Assembly (NCBI GenBank): GCA_030141605.1
Contig: JAQGDQ010000296.1
Coordinates: 1-62,000, forward strand
DNA length: 62,000 nucleotides
Reading direction: 5' to 3'
From: Tubiluchus corallicola
Taxonomy: Eukaryota; Priapulida; Priapulimorpha; Priapulimorphida; Tubiluchidae
Part shown: in pieces, positions 22,107 through 35,300 of the stretch
Numbering within the stretch: position 1 is the first letter of the stretch
Layout of the letters: each line of letters begins with the position of its first letter
Translations under genes and position numbers: made by a program
Notes under the pieces: model-generated
What the model was told of the DNA's origin: nothing
What the model saw: only the letters and a program-made list of their open reading frames with translations
Databases searched by the model: none

Positions 22107-25100
22107 TCAATAACTGTGGCAACTGCAATATCATTTAGTGCAATATATTATATACATCACGAGACTCGTGAATAGTACTGTATTCTTGAGAGCCGCTATA
22201 CTAATTTTGGTGTGTGGTTGGTACTGATGGCAAAGGAAGTCAGGTTATTTGCAAACTTGCATGTGAAATTGCAGAATACTTGAGCACTGAAATTTGATGC
22301 ATGTGCACATGTGAAACTGAAAGAATTAAAATGTGTGTGACACATGCCTAATGGGTGTTAGTTAACAAATCTGCATATTATGAGCAATATCTTGACTTAA
22401 TTGCATTAACTCTTTGCACATTCAAAAAAGCAGAAAAGTTTCCGATGTGTCCAAAATGAAGGGAGTTCAAAAAGTTAAAAAAAAGACTTAAAAAAGTGCT
22501 GCTCAAAAAGCATTTCTACTGCCAGATTTGTTATTAAAATATGCATATAACATGTTGCAATGCAAAAAAGCATCAAAGGCCAGGTCTCAGCCTTGGATAT
22601 CTTTGGGGGCTCTCAGACCTATAGCACAGGTGAATTTTTGTGTAATATTCGCAATCTGCCAGTTTGGAACTATTTGTGTCGTTTCTACCCCAACATTATC
22701 TGTGCCAATTCTACAGTTGTTTTCCGCCAACGTCTTACAAACACAAAATCTTCAGCGCTTTTTGAATGACATAAGTCTACTGCAGTAATACTGCTTTCTT
22801 CTTCCCTGAGGATCAGAGTACTGGTTGCCAACAAAGCTTTAGTTTTGATGTGAACAAAGATCCTGAAGACAACATAAGTAACTTAGTAAGTAAGTAGGTT
22901 GAGAGTACTATAAATAGTATAAGTACCGAGAGTAAGATAATACTTAATATGAATTTTAATTCCAATTTACCTTGACACTAATTAACGGAATAGCACTGGT
23001 TATTGAAGTATTTGATTTCTGAAAATGTTTCCAAATTGTTCTATCTATAAATCTATTATGTATAAGTCTTTTTCAGTTTTTCACAAAATTAAAGAGGACT
23101 TTTTACTCAGCATGTTTCCCAAAATTACAATCTTCGTAGAATCATCAATAATATGTGCGCCATCTATTGGGCGCTTATCAAGTAAATTAAGCATTTTTTG
23201 TTTCATTCCCACGCCAACATCCGAAACCTGGGTGACGCCGTTGCAGTTAAGTAAAATAAAAACGGGTACAGCAAAATTTGCATAGGATAGGTCTAGGCAA
23301 AAGCCGAAAAAGCCAATTAAAGTCACAAGGGCGAAATAACTTACGCTTGCAAATCACAAGGGGTGAAGTTATAAAGGTCATTAGTTCAAAAGAAAAATCA
23401 AAATAAAAATTTGCCCCTGGTGAATCAAGGGCCTGCACCTCTTTTGAGTGCCCTCATTCTAGATATTAGGTCTGTTAGTACTACATGTATTGTTATAATG
23501 CTAGCCATTTAAAGACCAACAAAACGTTAGTGGTGTGCATCGAATGGGACTTCATTAATGTCGTCGGCATCATTGTCATTGTTACCCCTTATTATCATTA
23601 TTACGTCATCACCATCCCTAATATCACATTTATCGACACTTATTATCATTATTGTCATTATCATCTACAACAGTAATGATGATAGCGATGATGAATGTAA
23701 CGTCAACAATAACAGGAGCAGCAGCATCTAACAGCAACAAGAGCAGTGGAACTGACACTACCACTGCCACAACAACAACAGCAGCACCAACAACAGTAAT
23801 TACCAGTGGCCACCACTCAGACACTAAAATAGTCATGATCACCCACAACAATACCAACATAACTAAGTTAATAGCATCATGCTTCCACGACCCAGTAGCT
23901 ATTTGCATGTAATTACAACAGTGAAAAATAGTATGCATGAAATTATCACAGTGTCTATAGCAGAGCTCTGCTCTAACGAATTTTTACGGTGACATTTTAG
24001 GAGTAAAAAATTATATAATTTTGACAATGCAAAACCCTATAATTTTACTGCTACGACATTGTTGCGAGTAAACATGTTCAAACTGTTTTTATAATGATGA
24101 CAGCATTGCGTTTGTTACCGGGAACCATTAGTGTACGTAGAAGAAATTAAACTTTCTGATTAACTATTTTTACGTTATCCCTGACAAACTCAAAACAATT
24201 TGGTGTTACATAAACGCAAAATTTAGTATGAAGCAGCCCTGCTTGCCTCAAAAAGGACTTGCACAAAAATAAACATAAAAGTAAAAGTATAAATTTTAAT
24301 AGCATAAGCATTTAGGTTTCAAATTAAATCAAGTATTCAGGTATAACAATTGATTAGTCACTGACACGATCCAACATAGTTGAATCCCTAAAAAAATAAT
24401 GCAGCACTAAACTACATTTGGATATTTGCATACTCTAAATACTGCACTTAGAGATACTATTAACAATAACAGGTAGAGTGACCTTTTTGGCTTTGTCGAT
24501 GAACAGTTCACAAATTCACTATAGTCCACAGAATAAAATGCATGAGACCACGCAATGCGTTGTGATGTCACATCCGATCAACATGATAACATTACTAAGC
24601 TTTTTGCATCATCTGCGACTGAGGGAGCAGGCCGGACAGGAAAAGTAACCAAAAGCGGTAAGACAATAATACACATATAAATATGTAGAATGATTATAAA
24701 TAATCATACGAATTACACACGTGCACCGATGAGGAGGTGGTCTCCGCAATATTAGAGCTTTTCGATTTTTAATTAGCAATTAATTTTTTAAAAATTTAAT
24801 TTATCTTTATTATTAACTTTAATTATTAATGTCGGGCACTAATTTTGCTAAATTCATTTTTAATTGAAATATTGCATTTTAATCACATACGTTTGACTAT
24901 TCTTGTTTTTATTTTGACAAATAGTAATAGCTTTTGCTTGCTTTACGGCCTGGTATGCTCCATGCGCAGTCGCTCTGACCAGTGGGCATTTGGGGGCAAA
25001 AATGTTTTAAACCGTATTCTATTCTATCTATCACCTATACACCCAAATCATCTATTTCAATTCTTGCATATACTTACACTCCTATATATGCATCCTACGC

Positions 25101-25476
25101 GAACAAGACAAATTCTCATTTTCCTGGTGGTCACCAATTCATGTAATAACAAGGTACAGCGTTTTTTACTTCGTGCTAACTATGTACCGTAGCCACCCAC
25201 TCAGTTGTTCCCCTGTTACAAGGTAAACCATAACCTTGTGAAAACATTTAATAAGAAAAAATAGAAAGTACCCTTACGAAATTGATATGCCGAGTTTTGG
25301 ATGTTTTGGTAATTCCAGTTTCCGTTATCAAGCTTTCCCGGTGTTCTAGAAGTGAAACAATTGGGTAACGATGGTTCGTAGTTCACATATACTGTAAGGA
25401 CGTAACTTTTTGTGGTATATTTGTGAACGACAACTAAAAGAGATTAGCGTTTTTCATCCAAGAACAGTGTGTAAGA

Positions 25477-26408
25477 ATGGCCGATAACCAATTAAGTGAC
25501 GTCGTCCTACATAGGTAAGGTTAAACTAAATGCAAATTTAATTATATTAAATTTCTGTTATAGCAAAAACAGTTGCACGTTTAATTAACCCTGATAGATT
25601 AAAGCGATTAGAACTTATACGAGAGGAAAGCAGAAGAATAATTTGCAAAAAATTAAAGCTTACGACGTTCTTTATTTTTTTCTGTTTGTGCAATAATAGC
25701 TAACACGAAATTACTGATACACTTAAATTACTTTTTGAGGTTCTCCATAAAGACGAGTCAGGAGTATCATAGCTCACATGACAGCAAACAAAGCTCTGTT
25801 GGTGTCACAAGCCGTACAGGAGTTGAAACGGGATTTTCGGGGTAACAACTATCGAAAACATATTTTATACTTGTAATATACATTAGCAGCCTTCATGTTA
25901 AAATAACGAAAATAAACGTAAATGGTGGAATTATTGCTGAGTACATTCATGTGTGTTTGGAAGTTCCCTGGTAACTAAGGAAGCTTGGCAATTATAATTT
26001 ACGCGAGTGATTTAGAAAAGTCTATTGAAAGTGAACATCGCAAAAAGGACTTTTATGGAGCTACAGATAGCTTAAAACCCGCCATTAAGTGCTGCATCTG
26101 GCTTGCAGAATATGTATGAAAAATTAGGAAAATAATGTTTGCACGTATAACTTTTTAATTGCAGAGTTACTGAAGCAAGAAAAAGAATAGTGGCCTGCAG
26201 GAAAAATTATAAGCAAAAGCTTGCAACTGATATAAAAGAGTTAATATGTCGCCAACCAACAGTGACCAAAGCGTTCCGCTTGGAATGTCTCCTCATTCCA
26301 TATTTGCGAAAGGTGGAGTTCGTTTCTCATCTTACCCCACAGGAAAGGAAAAGGGCCGAAAAGCTCGTGCATAGTGATCAATCAAGAAGGACGTCGACAA
26401 GTCTCTAA
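25477..26408 (+). pseudogene. Paralogue A of an unrecognised small protein, probably degenerate
   Basis: The last exon, 26165-26408, reads VTEARKRIVACRKNYKQKL, then QPTVTKAFRLECLL, and ends in a stop. It is clearly related to the last exon of the gene at 28547-30592 and has the same intron phase (2). An upstream exon of about 25700-25841 joins it in frame (ends GG|gtaaca). Further upstream, an open stretch at 25564-25680 contains NPDRLKRLELIREESRRIIC, which resembles exon 1 of the other copy. It has no usable donor, and a short ATG exon (25477-25514) followed by a good donor joins it out of frame. The exon equivalent to 28807-29004 of the other copy has no room here. I therefore read it as a partial or decayed tandem duplicate; a different exon structure is possible. 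Confidence 0.55.
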
Positions 26409-28546
26409 CTAGCATAATAATTGTAGTAATATGGGAGATAGATATTCATTTAATTAAACCAGAGTTTCCTGGAAATGGTCTTTCTTTTTTGGCCGATTGG
26501 CCTAAATTGGACTAAATTGACCCGTCGTACTAAACTCTGCAAACCATACGAAACGGCGTAGCAAAACTCGTGCGTAGACAGTGAACGCATGATTAAAGTT
26601 TTTTTGTAACCGAAGTTTCTTACAATGTTAGTGAAATTTTAATTCTAGGCCTACACAAAATTTCCAACGCTATTCAGCTGCATGCTTTATAGTGATAAAA
26701 CGGTGTCTATCAAATTAATTCGATGCGAATAAATTAATAAACATTGATCTACCGGTTCCAATACTGTATCAAGTATGCAATGTACTGTGAAAGCATGATT
26801 ATGATGTAAATCAATTCCTTAAGTTTGTGACGCGCTAAAATGGTCATATAGTAGGGTTTGTATTCACTGAGCTGACACATTAAGCTCTGCCTGTTAAGTC
26901 TGTAAAACAGTCCTTAAAACTTGCGTTTTATTTCAACAGCTTGTGACGCTTAATAGGTATGTGCGACAAATACTGATAAATTTAAATCAAAGGATGGGTA
27001 AATCGAAAAATTATGTATTATTAACCTGAATGAAGTACGCTATAAGGCGCATTATTCAATGTGAAGCATTTGTAAAGCACTTAAATTATAATCATTGCCG
27101 TAAACCATGGAAAAAGCAAGTTGCCAAGCTTTGTTTTCAAGCAGAAGCTTGTAACGCAGAACACATCTCTCGTCTACAAAGCAAAATACATGTATACTTG
27201 ACCAAGAACACTAAATAGCGAACAGTGAATCGGCATAGTTGCTATGGAAAAAACGGAAACGCAAGATAATATAGACGCAGGGATGTACGAATCCAAAAAT
27301 TACTATTTTCAACGGTTTTTGTGAATCATAACTTACCACATTTTTGCACCTAATCCCGCGAAATAGGCCTAGTGCCTAGGGGATTTTTGGCATCTAGTGG
27401 CATTTGTGCCTCAAAAAAAGAAAAAAAACCTGGAGAATGAGGTGCAATAAAAAATGTCATTTTGTCGACTAACGTTGGTACTAATAATGGAGGTACTGCC
27501 ACGTGAAAATGCCAACTAATAGGCCCTATGGTGCCCGATGAACTTATTCGGGATGGTGGTTAAAGGCGCATTTTGGCTGCAATCCCTATGCTGTATAGTT
27601 TACTGTAGTGCGACGTGGAGGCGTTTCCTCTCTGGAATTTCTTTGTCTTTTTCAACCTTCTTGTCAGTTCAAAGAGAATTTGTAGAGATGAGCGACAAAC
27701 ACAGTTTCCATGTGACATCACAGTACCTTCGCCATTGCTTCTGATTTTCGTCTTGGGTCATACTGGTATCACGTCCTAAGTAATTAAAGCTGAAACTACT
27801 GAGATATTAATTGTATGCACTATTGTTCAAAGGTTTTCCAACAGAATTACGCCTCTTAATAAAAAATAAGAAAAGTATTTATTTATATAAATGAAAATAA
27901 AAAAGTTGATAACGATAATATTAGTGTAGAAAGGAAAAGATAACGTTGGTAAAAAGTCAGCAACGAAATCGGGTTAAGGCTTAAGCAGTTAGCTTACCTC
28001 AAATCTACAAATTGCTAACACGTTTTTCGTCAAATTACCAGAGATTATCCCATTACCAGAATGGCCCATCACCAGAAAACTCCAATTAAACACTTTGCAA
28101 CAGAAATATTGTTTGCAAAACCACAATAACGATATAATAGAAATCCCTTTGTACTACGGCAAATAACCGCATGATTCGCTGGTAAACGCGGCAACGTGGT
28201 GAGAATATATAATAGAGATTTAGGAAAGTAATTTACTTCAATAAGAACATGTGTAAACGTAACCACTGCATGGGAGTGTGCGTGCGTGGATAACGGTGGT
28301 TTCCAAGTGATGTAATAATTGTTTTCACCACTGGCTTCCATAGACAGCAGTTCACCTGATAATTTTTATAGTAAAAGTGACGATGCATGTAGGCCTAGAT
28401 GACCTACGCAACTTGAAGCAATAGTTACCGAAAGAATTTGAAACTGTTACCGCTGAAATTGTATTAAATTTGATAAAAAACTTAAGGAATTATCTACATC
28501 TAGTTGACTTTGCGATGCTTTGGATATCGACAAGTTTAATAAAATC
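26409..28546. other. Spacer between the two paralogues, no gene seen
   Basis: Short frames at 27030-27218 and 27538-27744 have no recognised features and no convincing splice context. The sequence is moderately AT-rich and must hold the promoter of paralogue B. Confidence 0.45.
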
Positions 28547-30592
28547 ATGTACACGTTTGCAGACTTTCATGCACAAGTCCTACGCAGAACAAACGCAAAT
28601 CCGGATGGACTTTTGCGGACGTTAGGACAGCAACGTATTATTTGGTAATCGAGCTCTCGCTTGCAGTCTTAATCAACAAGGCAGGAGTTGATATATCATT
28701 TAATTTAACTTTTTGTACAGGTATATTCGAAGATGCGAGTAGAATTATGTTAATGTTCCGGCAGGAAACAATTTCTAATTATAGTTACATTTTACAGAAA
28801 TTACAGTGACGAAAAACGATTATATCTCACATTTAGACCAATCATACAAACAATGCCTCATAATATACGCTTTGTTGCTAAAAACTGGAAGCACCGCACG
28901 GAAAAAGAACTGCGGCATATGAACCAAATACAAAAAAGCAAGTACTTTGCATATGAAGAAGTACCGGAACACATAAAAGAAAACGTGCAGAAATGCAAAA
29001 ACAGGTAAAGAATTGTTTAACTTATTTCAAACATTGTACGTAGAATCAAGTTACAAGCATAACTTTCAAAAATTTTCTGACATTCTCTGGTTAGGTAAGC
29101 ATATAATCAGTAAATTAGTTATTGCAATATAATTATCGGCCTTCTATAAAAAGCCTGTTTTCATTGCGCATGTATTTTACCTCGAAATGCCTCTATATAT
29201 ATACCAGTGAAATCAGATGCATAAAGGAGGTGAAATCACACATGACAACTTTCAAAATTTAATAAATGCATTCATTTTTATTAGAAAATCGATATTACTT
29301 GTTATTATTATCGTGGTTGAATGGTCTGCGCCTCCAGTGCTGATTATGTCCGAAATCCGAATCAGCTCCATTTGTAGCACATGAACCTCAAATGGCAATC
29401 TTGGCCATTTTAAATTTGACTGGTAAGTTTACCAAAGAATACCAATCAGACTTTACCTACTTTGTTAGACTTAAAACGAAGTTGAAACAAGGAAACAATG
29501 GCAGCAGTTCAAGTAGTACCCTAGATCATAGACAACATACCACAAAATCTGCTAAATCAGTAACACAGGAGACAAACTATGGGTAAGTAGTGAGTATGTC
29601 AGAATTATGATTGCTAAACGTGTAGCTGATAACACAGTTTTCAAATGGACAAGTGGACCTCTGCAATATCAAAACCAACGTCTAGAAACCTGACGTCGTA
29701 CAGATGAATCTGAAACATTCATATAATGGTTATACAATAACAAATACCTTCATTTCATGGCTATGAATCTCATAAATTTTAAATAAAGGCCAAGGGATAA
29801 ATGGCAACGTGGTCACAATAAGTATTTTGTAAGCTGCAGTGAGCAACGTTAAGCAAATGCAGAGTCTGAATAGTGAACAAACTGATAACTACAGGGACAA
29901 TAGTTGCACAATGACAACTGTCCTGACTACATTACCGAAGTACATGCACCTGAACGTGGCTAAGAATCTCAGAGGAATACCAAACTTATTTACATCAACG
30001 CAGTTGGCCGCTGAGTGCTAGATCCTAGTTTGCCAAATGCAAAACTGTGTAAAAAATATCTGACTACATTTATACTATGATCTAAAAGCAATACATTTTT
30101 GTTCAAGTATCTGTAAGCATTTAAAAAAGCTAAACCGGTTAGTAACATTTTCACTTGCACGGCTTTAGAAAAAATCAATAAAATACAATAGTCTAGCCCA
30201 ATAAGTGCTGAGTTTTATGTGAAGGATTTCAATTTCGTTAAAGTCAAATTAGCCAAGTAATATCAAGTAAGCTCCTGACACTAAAGTAAACATCGGCAGA
30301 ATTATGATCTTACAGGAGAAAGAAAGCAAAGAAGCGGATGTCTACTCTAAGAAGAGATTATGAACAAACACAAGCAAAACGTGTATCAGTGCTGATAAGA
30401 TTGCAGCCAACAGTAACAAAAGCATTTCGAATGGAATGTCTTCTTTCTCCTCATGAGCCACTTTCATCGTCGTTTGTTCCATCTCTTACTGACAAAGAAA
30501 AAGACAGAGTACAATATCTTATCCACGAAAAAACCACATTAGATGATGCAACAATGAATGTCCCGATTAACAATCAAATGAGACGACCATAA
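28547..30592 (+). CDS. Paralogue B of an unrecognised small protein, four exons
   Basis: Exons 28547-28644, 28807-29004, 29469-29582 and 30316-30592, all GT-AG and all joined in phase 2, give 228 residues. Exon 1 holds NPDGLLRTLGQQRII. Exon 2 is charged and helical-looking (FVAKNWKHRTEKELRHMNQI). Exon 3 is a Ser/Thr-rich linker with a run of five Ser. Exon 4 has a basic stretch (RKKAKKRM) and the block QPTVTKAFRMECLLSP shared with the upstream copy. There is no signal peptide or membrane segment, so it is probably intracellular. I do not recognise the family. All four exons keeping one phase and an open frame argues that it is a working gene. A possible AATAAA lies at 30697. Confidence 0.75.
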
Positions 30593-32361
30593 AACTTGAC
30601 TTTTATTTTGGATTTATTTGCAGTTTATATAAAATTTACTTTTCACACAGCAGTGATAGTGATTTAATTATTAATTATATACTAACATGACAATATAATA
30701 AATAGTATCTGTACAATTATTGAAGAATACAAGCTGCACTTCATCCACAAAATAAACAATTACTGTGCCCACATGATGAAAAACAGGAGCCTCACAATCT
30801 CAAATTGTGCAAGGAATTTCTCATGTACAAATTAAGGATAATGTTTTTGTGACAAGTGCACATGTTTGAGGAGGCATGTTTAAAGGAAGACTGGACGATT
30901 GTTTAGACTTAATCTCATTTTAATCTACTGTCCAAAATATACATTTTCTTGCCTGTAAAAGTAAACAATTGTTTCTTATATTTGAATAATCGGCTTAGAA
31001 AGCTAATTAACTATAGCTATAGAAAGCTAGTTCATGATCATGCTTATCACGGTACCGCCTTCTATTTGTCGGCCAATTTGTGTGACAAAAAGGTGCCGAA
31101 GCCAATTTTAGTAGATTCACTGAGCCCCACGTAGCTTTGAAAGTTAACGAAATTTGAGTATCCGAGGTAATTATTACTTAATCTAAGCTTTGATTTAAAA
31201 AAAGCTATCGCAGTTTTCAATAATTTAGAGCATTCTTTATTCTGAACTAATGTTTACATAGTCATCCGGTTTTCCTTTAAACAACAGTTGAAATTATAAA
31301 ACTTAGCAGACGTTTTCTTTAAAAAACTCACGCTGCACTTGAACAGCCCATGGGCTATTTCTAGATTATATAATGGCAGGTGAGCTTGATAAATGGCAAG
31401 CACACCATAGTTACGGTACAGATTTACTTTCTAAAATCACAAGTCAGCACCTCAAGACCCTAGGCAATTCCATAAAATATGAAGGGAGCTTAAAAACTGG
31501 ATCATCAGTGATTCACTGTGTAGCAGGTCAACAGTCTTTTGCTAATGGCTAGTCCATAGCATATATGTTAGTTTAGCTGGAGCAGTGCAGCCACAAAGTA
31601 AAACTGGCAATAATAGGACACAAGATAATTAGCTTCACTAAATTTTAAAAGTACGTAGTGGTACTTAATAACAAAATGATAGTGATAGCATATTTGTAAC
31701 GTCCATCACTTCCTGTAGTCGAAATGTATTACAGCAAAGAACAAAGAGCTGATAATTATAACTATATAGTAAGTATACTGCATTGTAGTGACCAGTGATG
31801 TGATGCAAAAGTGTGAATGAAATGCTTTATTGTATGCAGTCAGAGGAGACCAAAAATGCTCCTGATTTGTGCATGTGAAATGTTTTCCATAAATTGTTAC
31901 TCACACAGATAACTTTTTTCATTAATAATGTTATATTGTAATTATTTTCAATAGAAAATTATGGTATCATAAATATTATTGATTACTATTTTCGAGGTAG
32001 CTCAACGTTACAACGACAAAAATCTGCCATTTTTCTAGCTTTAAAAGTAGACAACTAAATCACTTGAATATGGGCATAATTCGCTATAACTTACAAATGT
32101 AATTGCAAAATACTCACACAATCCACCACCAAACAATAACTGACGTGCTTTTTGAATCCTGGTTAAACTCAAGGCAGCTTACTGCTAATCACGTTTCTTA
32201 CGCATGATTCATTAGCTGAGTTGAAACTAAAAACATATAGCACCTGTTTGTTTTTCGAGCAAAATTTGTGTTGTGTTTGAAAAGTGAAATCTAATTACAA
32301 CAATTTTAGGCATTTACTCAAACGCTTACACAAAACAAAGGCAAGAAGAGACTATTCCACT
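30593..32361. other. Spacer between convergent genes, no gene seen
   Basis: AT-rich sequence holding the 3' ends of paralogue B (+) and the zinc transporter (-). Nothing else recognised. Confidence 0.5.
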
Positions 32362-35300
32362 TCAGTCTTCTGGATCTTTGCATTGTGTACAATTCTGCAT
32401 ATCCCTGCTGTAATCTTCAACTTGTACAGTGCTCTCAAACACATTGTAATTTGCTTTTAATTGCCTTTGAGCATCTTTTAATACTTCCCTGGGATCAGCT
32501 AACGGATCTGCAGAAATATTTTAAATATATTTTAACATCGGCTTACAAATACATAATCATCGACTAATGTAAAAAAGTTTTATTATGAATATTATAAATA
32601 ATGCTGTAATCATAATTTCTAACAAAGTTAACCTACATAATATAATCTGCATTCTCCAATGAAGTGAAAATTAGTATCAGACTTAATGTATACATACCAA
32701 TAGCCAAATGTGCTGCCAAGGCAACTTTATCCATGGTTAAAGCCCATATTCGTAAGTTGTGAACTTCTATGACACCAGGAACACCAAAAAGTGTCTTCTT
32801 GACATCATTAAAATTTATTCCTTTTGGGGCACCTGCATTAAACAAAGCTTCTATCAGTGGGTGGCATAGACAGAGCTTGAGCCCAGGGCGCCACTTGAGT
32901 TTGACACAACTCCCCTCCCAATGAAAATCCTTATGTAAGAAGATTTTATATTTGAAAAATTTAACGGCGTTGCCTCGTATATGCAATAAGAGCGGAGATG
33001 ATAAACTGAATAAACAAGAGCTACAGTAGGACCTCGAATATTTCCACAGTCTGTTTCTGAGTAGTAAAAAATCTCAGAATAATCGAGAAAGTCCAGATAA
33101 TCAGACTTACCTAGTTTTGCTTTTCGAGGGCTTACCATATCGCGAATTAACTTTGAATCTCAAACTATTTTATTCAACTTTAGGGGCTTCAAGAAGTTCT
33201 ATATTGTTTTTAATCTGAGGTTTTGCTATTATTGTGTGAGCTAATTGCAGCTTCGCACCACTATTCTACGTGCTACATTAAAAGACGATTTTTGCATTGT
33301 CTAACAGGGCAGATGGGCAATTTTATTTCAGGCAAAGGCAGGGATCTGCTATATCACTGAAATCACATTTTCTGCAAAGTTTACATTGAAGAAACAATAA
33401 CTGAATTGATGGTTAATTGGCAGATCTTTGCCTGGCCATATTCATCCTAATGTGGTTAACTGATGCAGATTTTTTTCAAGATTTAAGATACAAGATTGTT
33501 TATTTCGTATCAACACAGATACAACTGGTACATTAAAAAATACAAAAATTCCAATCATTCAAAAGTTAACAAGAAGCAAAATACTCAATAAGAAGCAAAT
33601 TTTGAAATGCACTTAATTAAATACTTAGTTAGGTGATTTGAGGTGTTACAGGGCATTAAGGAAGCCAAACTTGTAAAAATGCCCTTACTGTGAAGTTTCA
33701 AGTAATATGTAAATTTCAAAAAATGAAAGGAGAGAATGTTAATATTACCATGCATTCCCTCTATTTGATCAGGAAGATCGTTAAAGTTGCAAATAAGATT
33801 AACATACAGATGACATAACATGTAGCACTTGACTATAATACTACAGACATTCACACATACAGCTTGAATAGCTAGCCTCTTACCTTCCATGAGGACATTA
33901 ATAGTATCACGCAGTATAGCTAGAGTAGTTATTAGCACCAATACAGAGAAGAGGAATGTACAGATTGGATCAGCTAGTTTGTATTCTGGCTGCAAATAAG
34001 AAAAAGAGAAAGCTAAGTACATACACCTACTACATGGCGAGCTAGGTATAGTTAGAAAAAAAAACAGAACATCGATGGTGCTGCAGGTCCTTTCACTTTT
34101 ATGTTTGACACCTTGATGATCTGACATTTAATATAAGATTATTCTTTTTCATCAAATTAGGTTTCACAAATTCTCATAAACACTAAAGAGCACTAATTTC
34201 CTTGTGGTGCCTCCTGGTCAAAACTGGTCGAACAGTTTTCATGATGAATTTCACATAGCAAGCATTTTTGGCGATATTCGGCAATTTTTACCTTCGTCTC
34301 ACATGATTGAATGCCATCACCCAAAAGTTCTCACCTATCACTTAGCACCTATACTTGACATTTTGCAGGACAGAACCTACTTTTATAAAACCATAGTTGC
34401 AATTGTTTCCTCCCTCCTTAGGGATCGAGGAGTGGATAAAATATTTTTATCACAGCAGGGCAGTCAGTAGGTGACAGGTCACTGCATTCCTTGCACTGAG
34501 CTGATTCAGATTCTCCCACTGTACCTGCAATCCAGGGATCACCCCCTAGAGGGGGCCTAGAGGGGGGTGATCATTGCAAGCTATCACCTAAAAGGTGTCA
34601 GCTATTGCTTAACATCTACACTTGACATTTCGCAGGACACTTGCCTTTATACCACTAAGGTTCCAAATATTTGAACCCGGGGAGCCTCCCTGGAGAATGT
34701 ATTGTAAATAGCTGACCGGCCACTCTAATTCCTCAGATTGTGATGGCTGAAACTTGCCTGTTATATTCATCGTCCTGGATACACTGCAAGACTTGCCATC
34801 ACGTAACATCTAATCACTTGACATTTTGTTTCTGCCTTTATCATGTATAATTTGCTTTTTAATTGCAATTGTTTAAATCCTGGATCCGACCTCCCTCCCT
34901 AACCTGGGGAGGGGTAAAATATTTTTGTCAATGTTGTATTCTTCCACTATATTCAACCTAGATTCTCTCCACTCTGGCAATGCAGGCTGTCGTGCAAAAT
35001 TGTCAGCTACCATCTAAGTTCTAGTTCCTTGCTTTGAGCTGACCTTGGATCTTCTCACTATACCCACTATTCCTGTGCAGCTATTGAGGCTCCCTACTTG
35101 TTTACCCAAATTTTGAATGTGTCCTCAAAATGACTTTTTTGACTTTGACAATCACTTTGTCCCAGAGGTAACGCATACCACAAATCTCAAGACTGCACTA
35201 AATGGTTCAGGTGTGACTGACTGAGTCAAACTGTGAATGGACTAGGGAAAGTCAGGGTACCTAAAAACTGGGCAAGGTGCGACTCTTGCTTTCTATGATA

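Larger units (their letters stand above)
18070..25476. other. Long spacer, mainly AT-rich, with transposon remnants
   Basis: Apart from the two inverted-repeat elements at 19155-19562 and 20099-21952, a short tandem duplication at 22010-22106 and ATC/CAT-rich low-complexity sequence near 23560-23800, I see no gene. The ORFs here lack recognisable domains or splice-compatible structure. Confidence 0.5.

Noticed and set aside
23630-23938. Val/Thr-rich frames on both strands
   Set aside because: Arise from ATC/CAT-type low-complexity sequence.
33027-33120. Possible transposon end (cagtaggacctcgaatatt)
   Set aside because: Looks like a mariner-type terminus but no inverted partner was found within reach.
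34204-34470. 88-codon open frame
   Set aside because: Lies within diverged tandem repeats in an intron; no family match seen.
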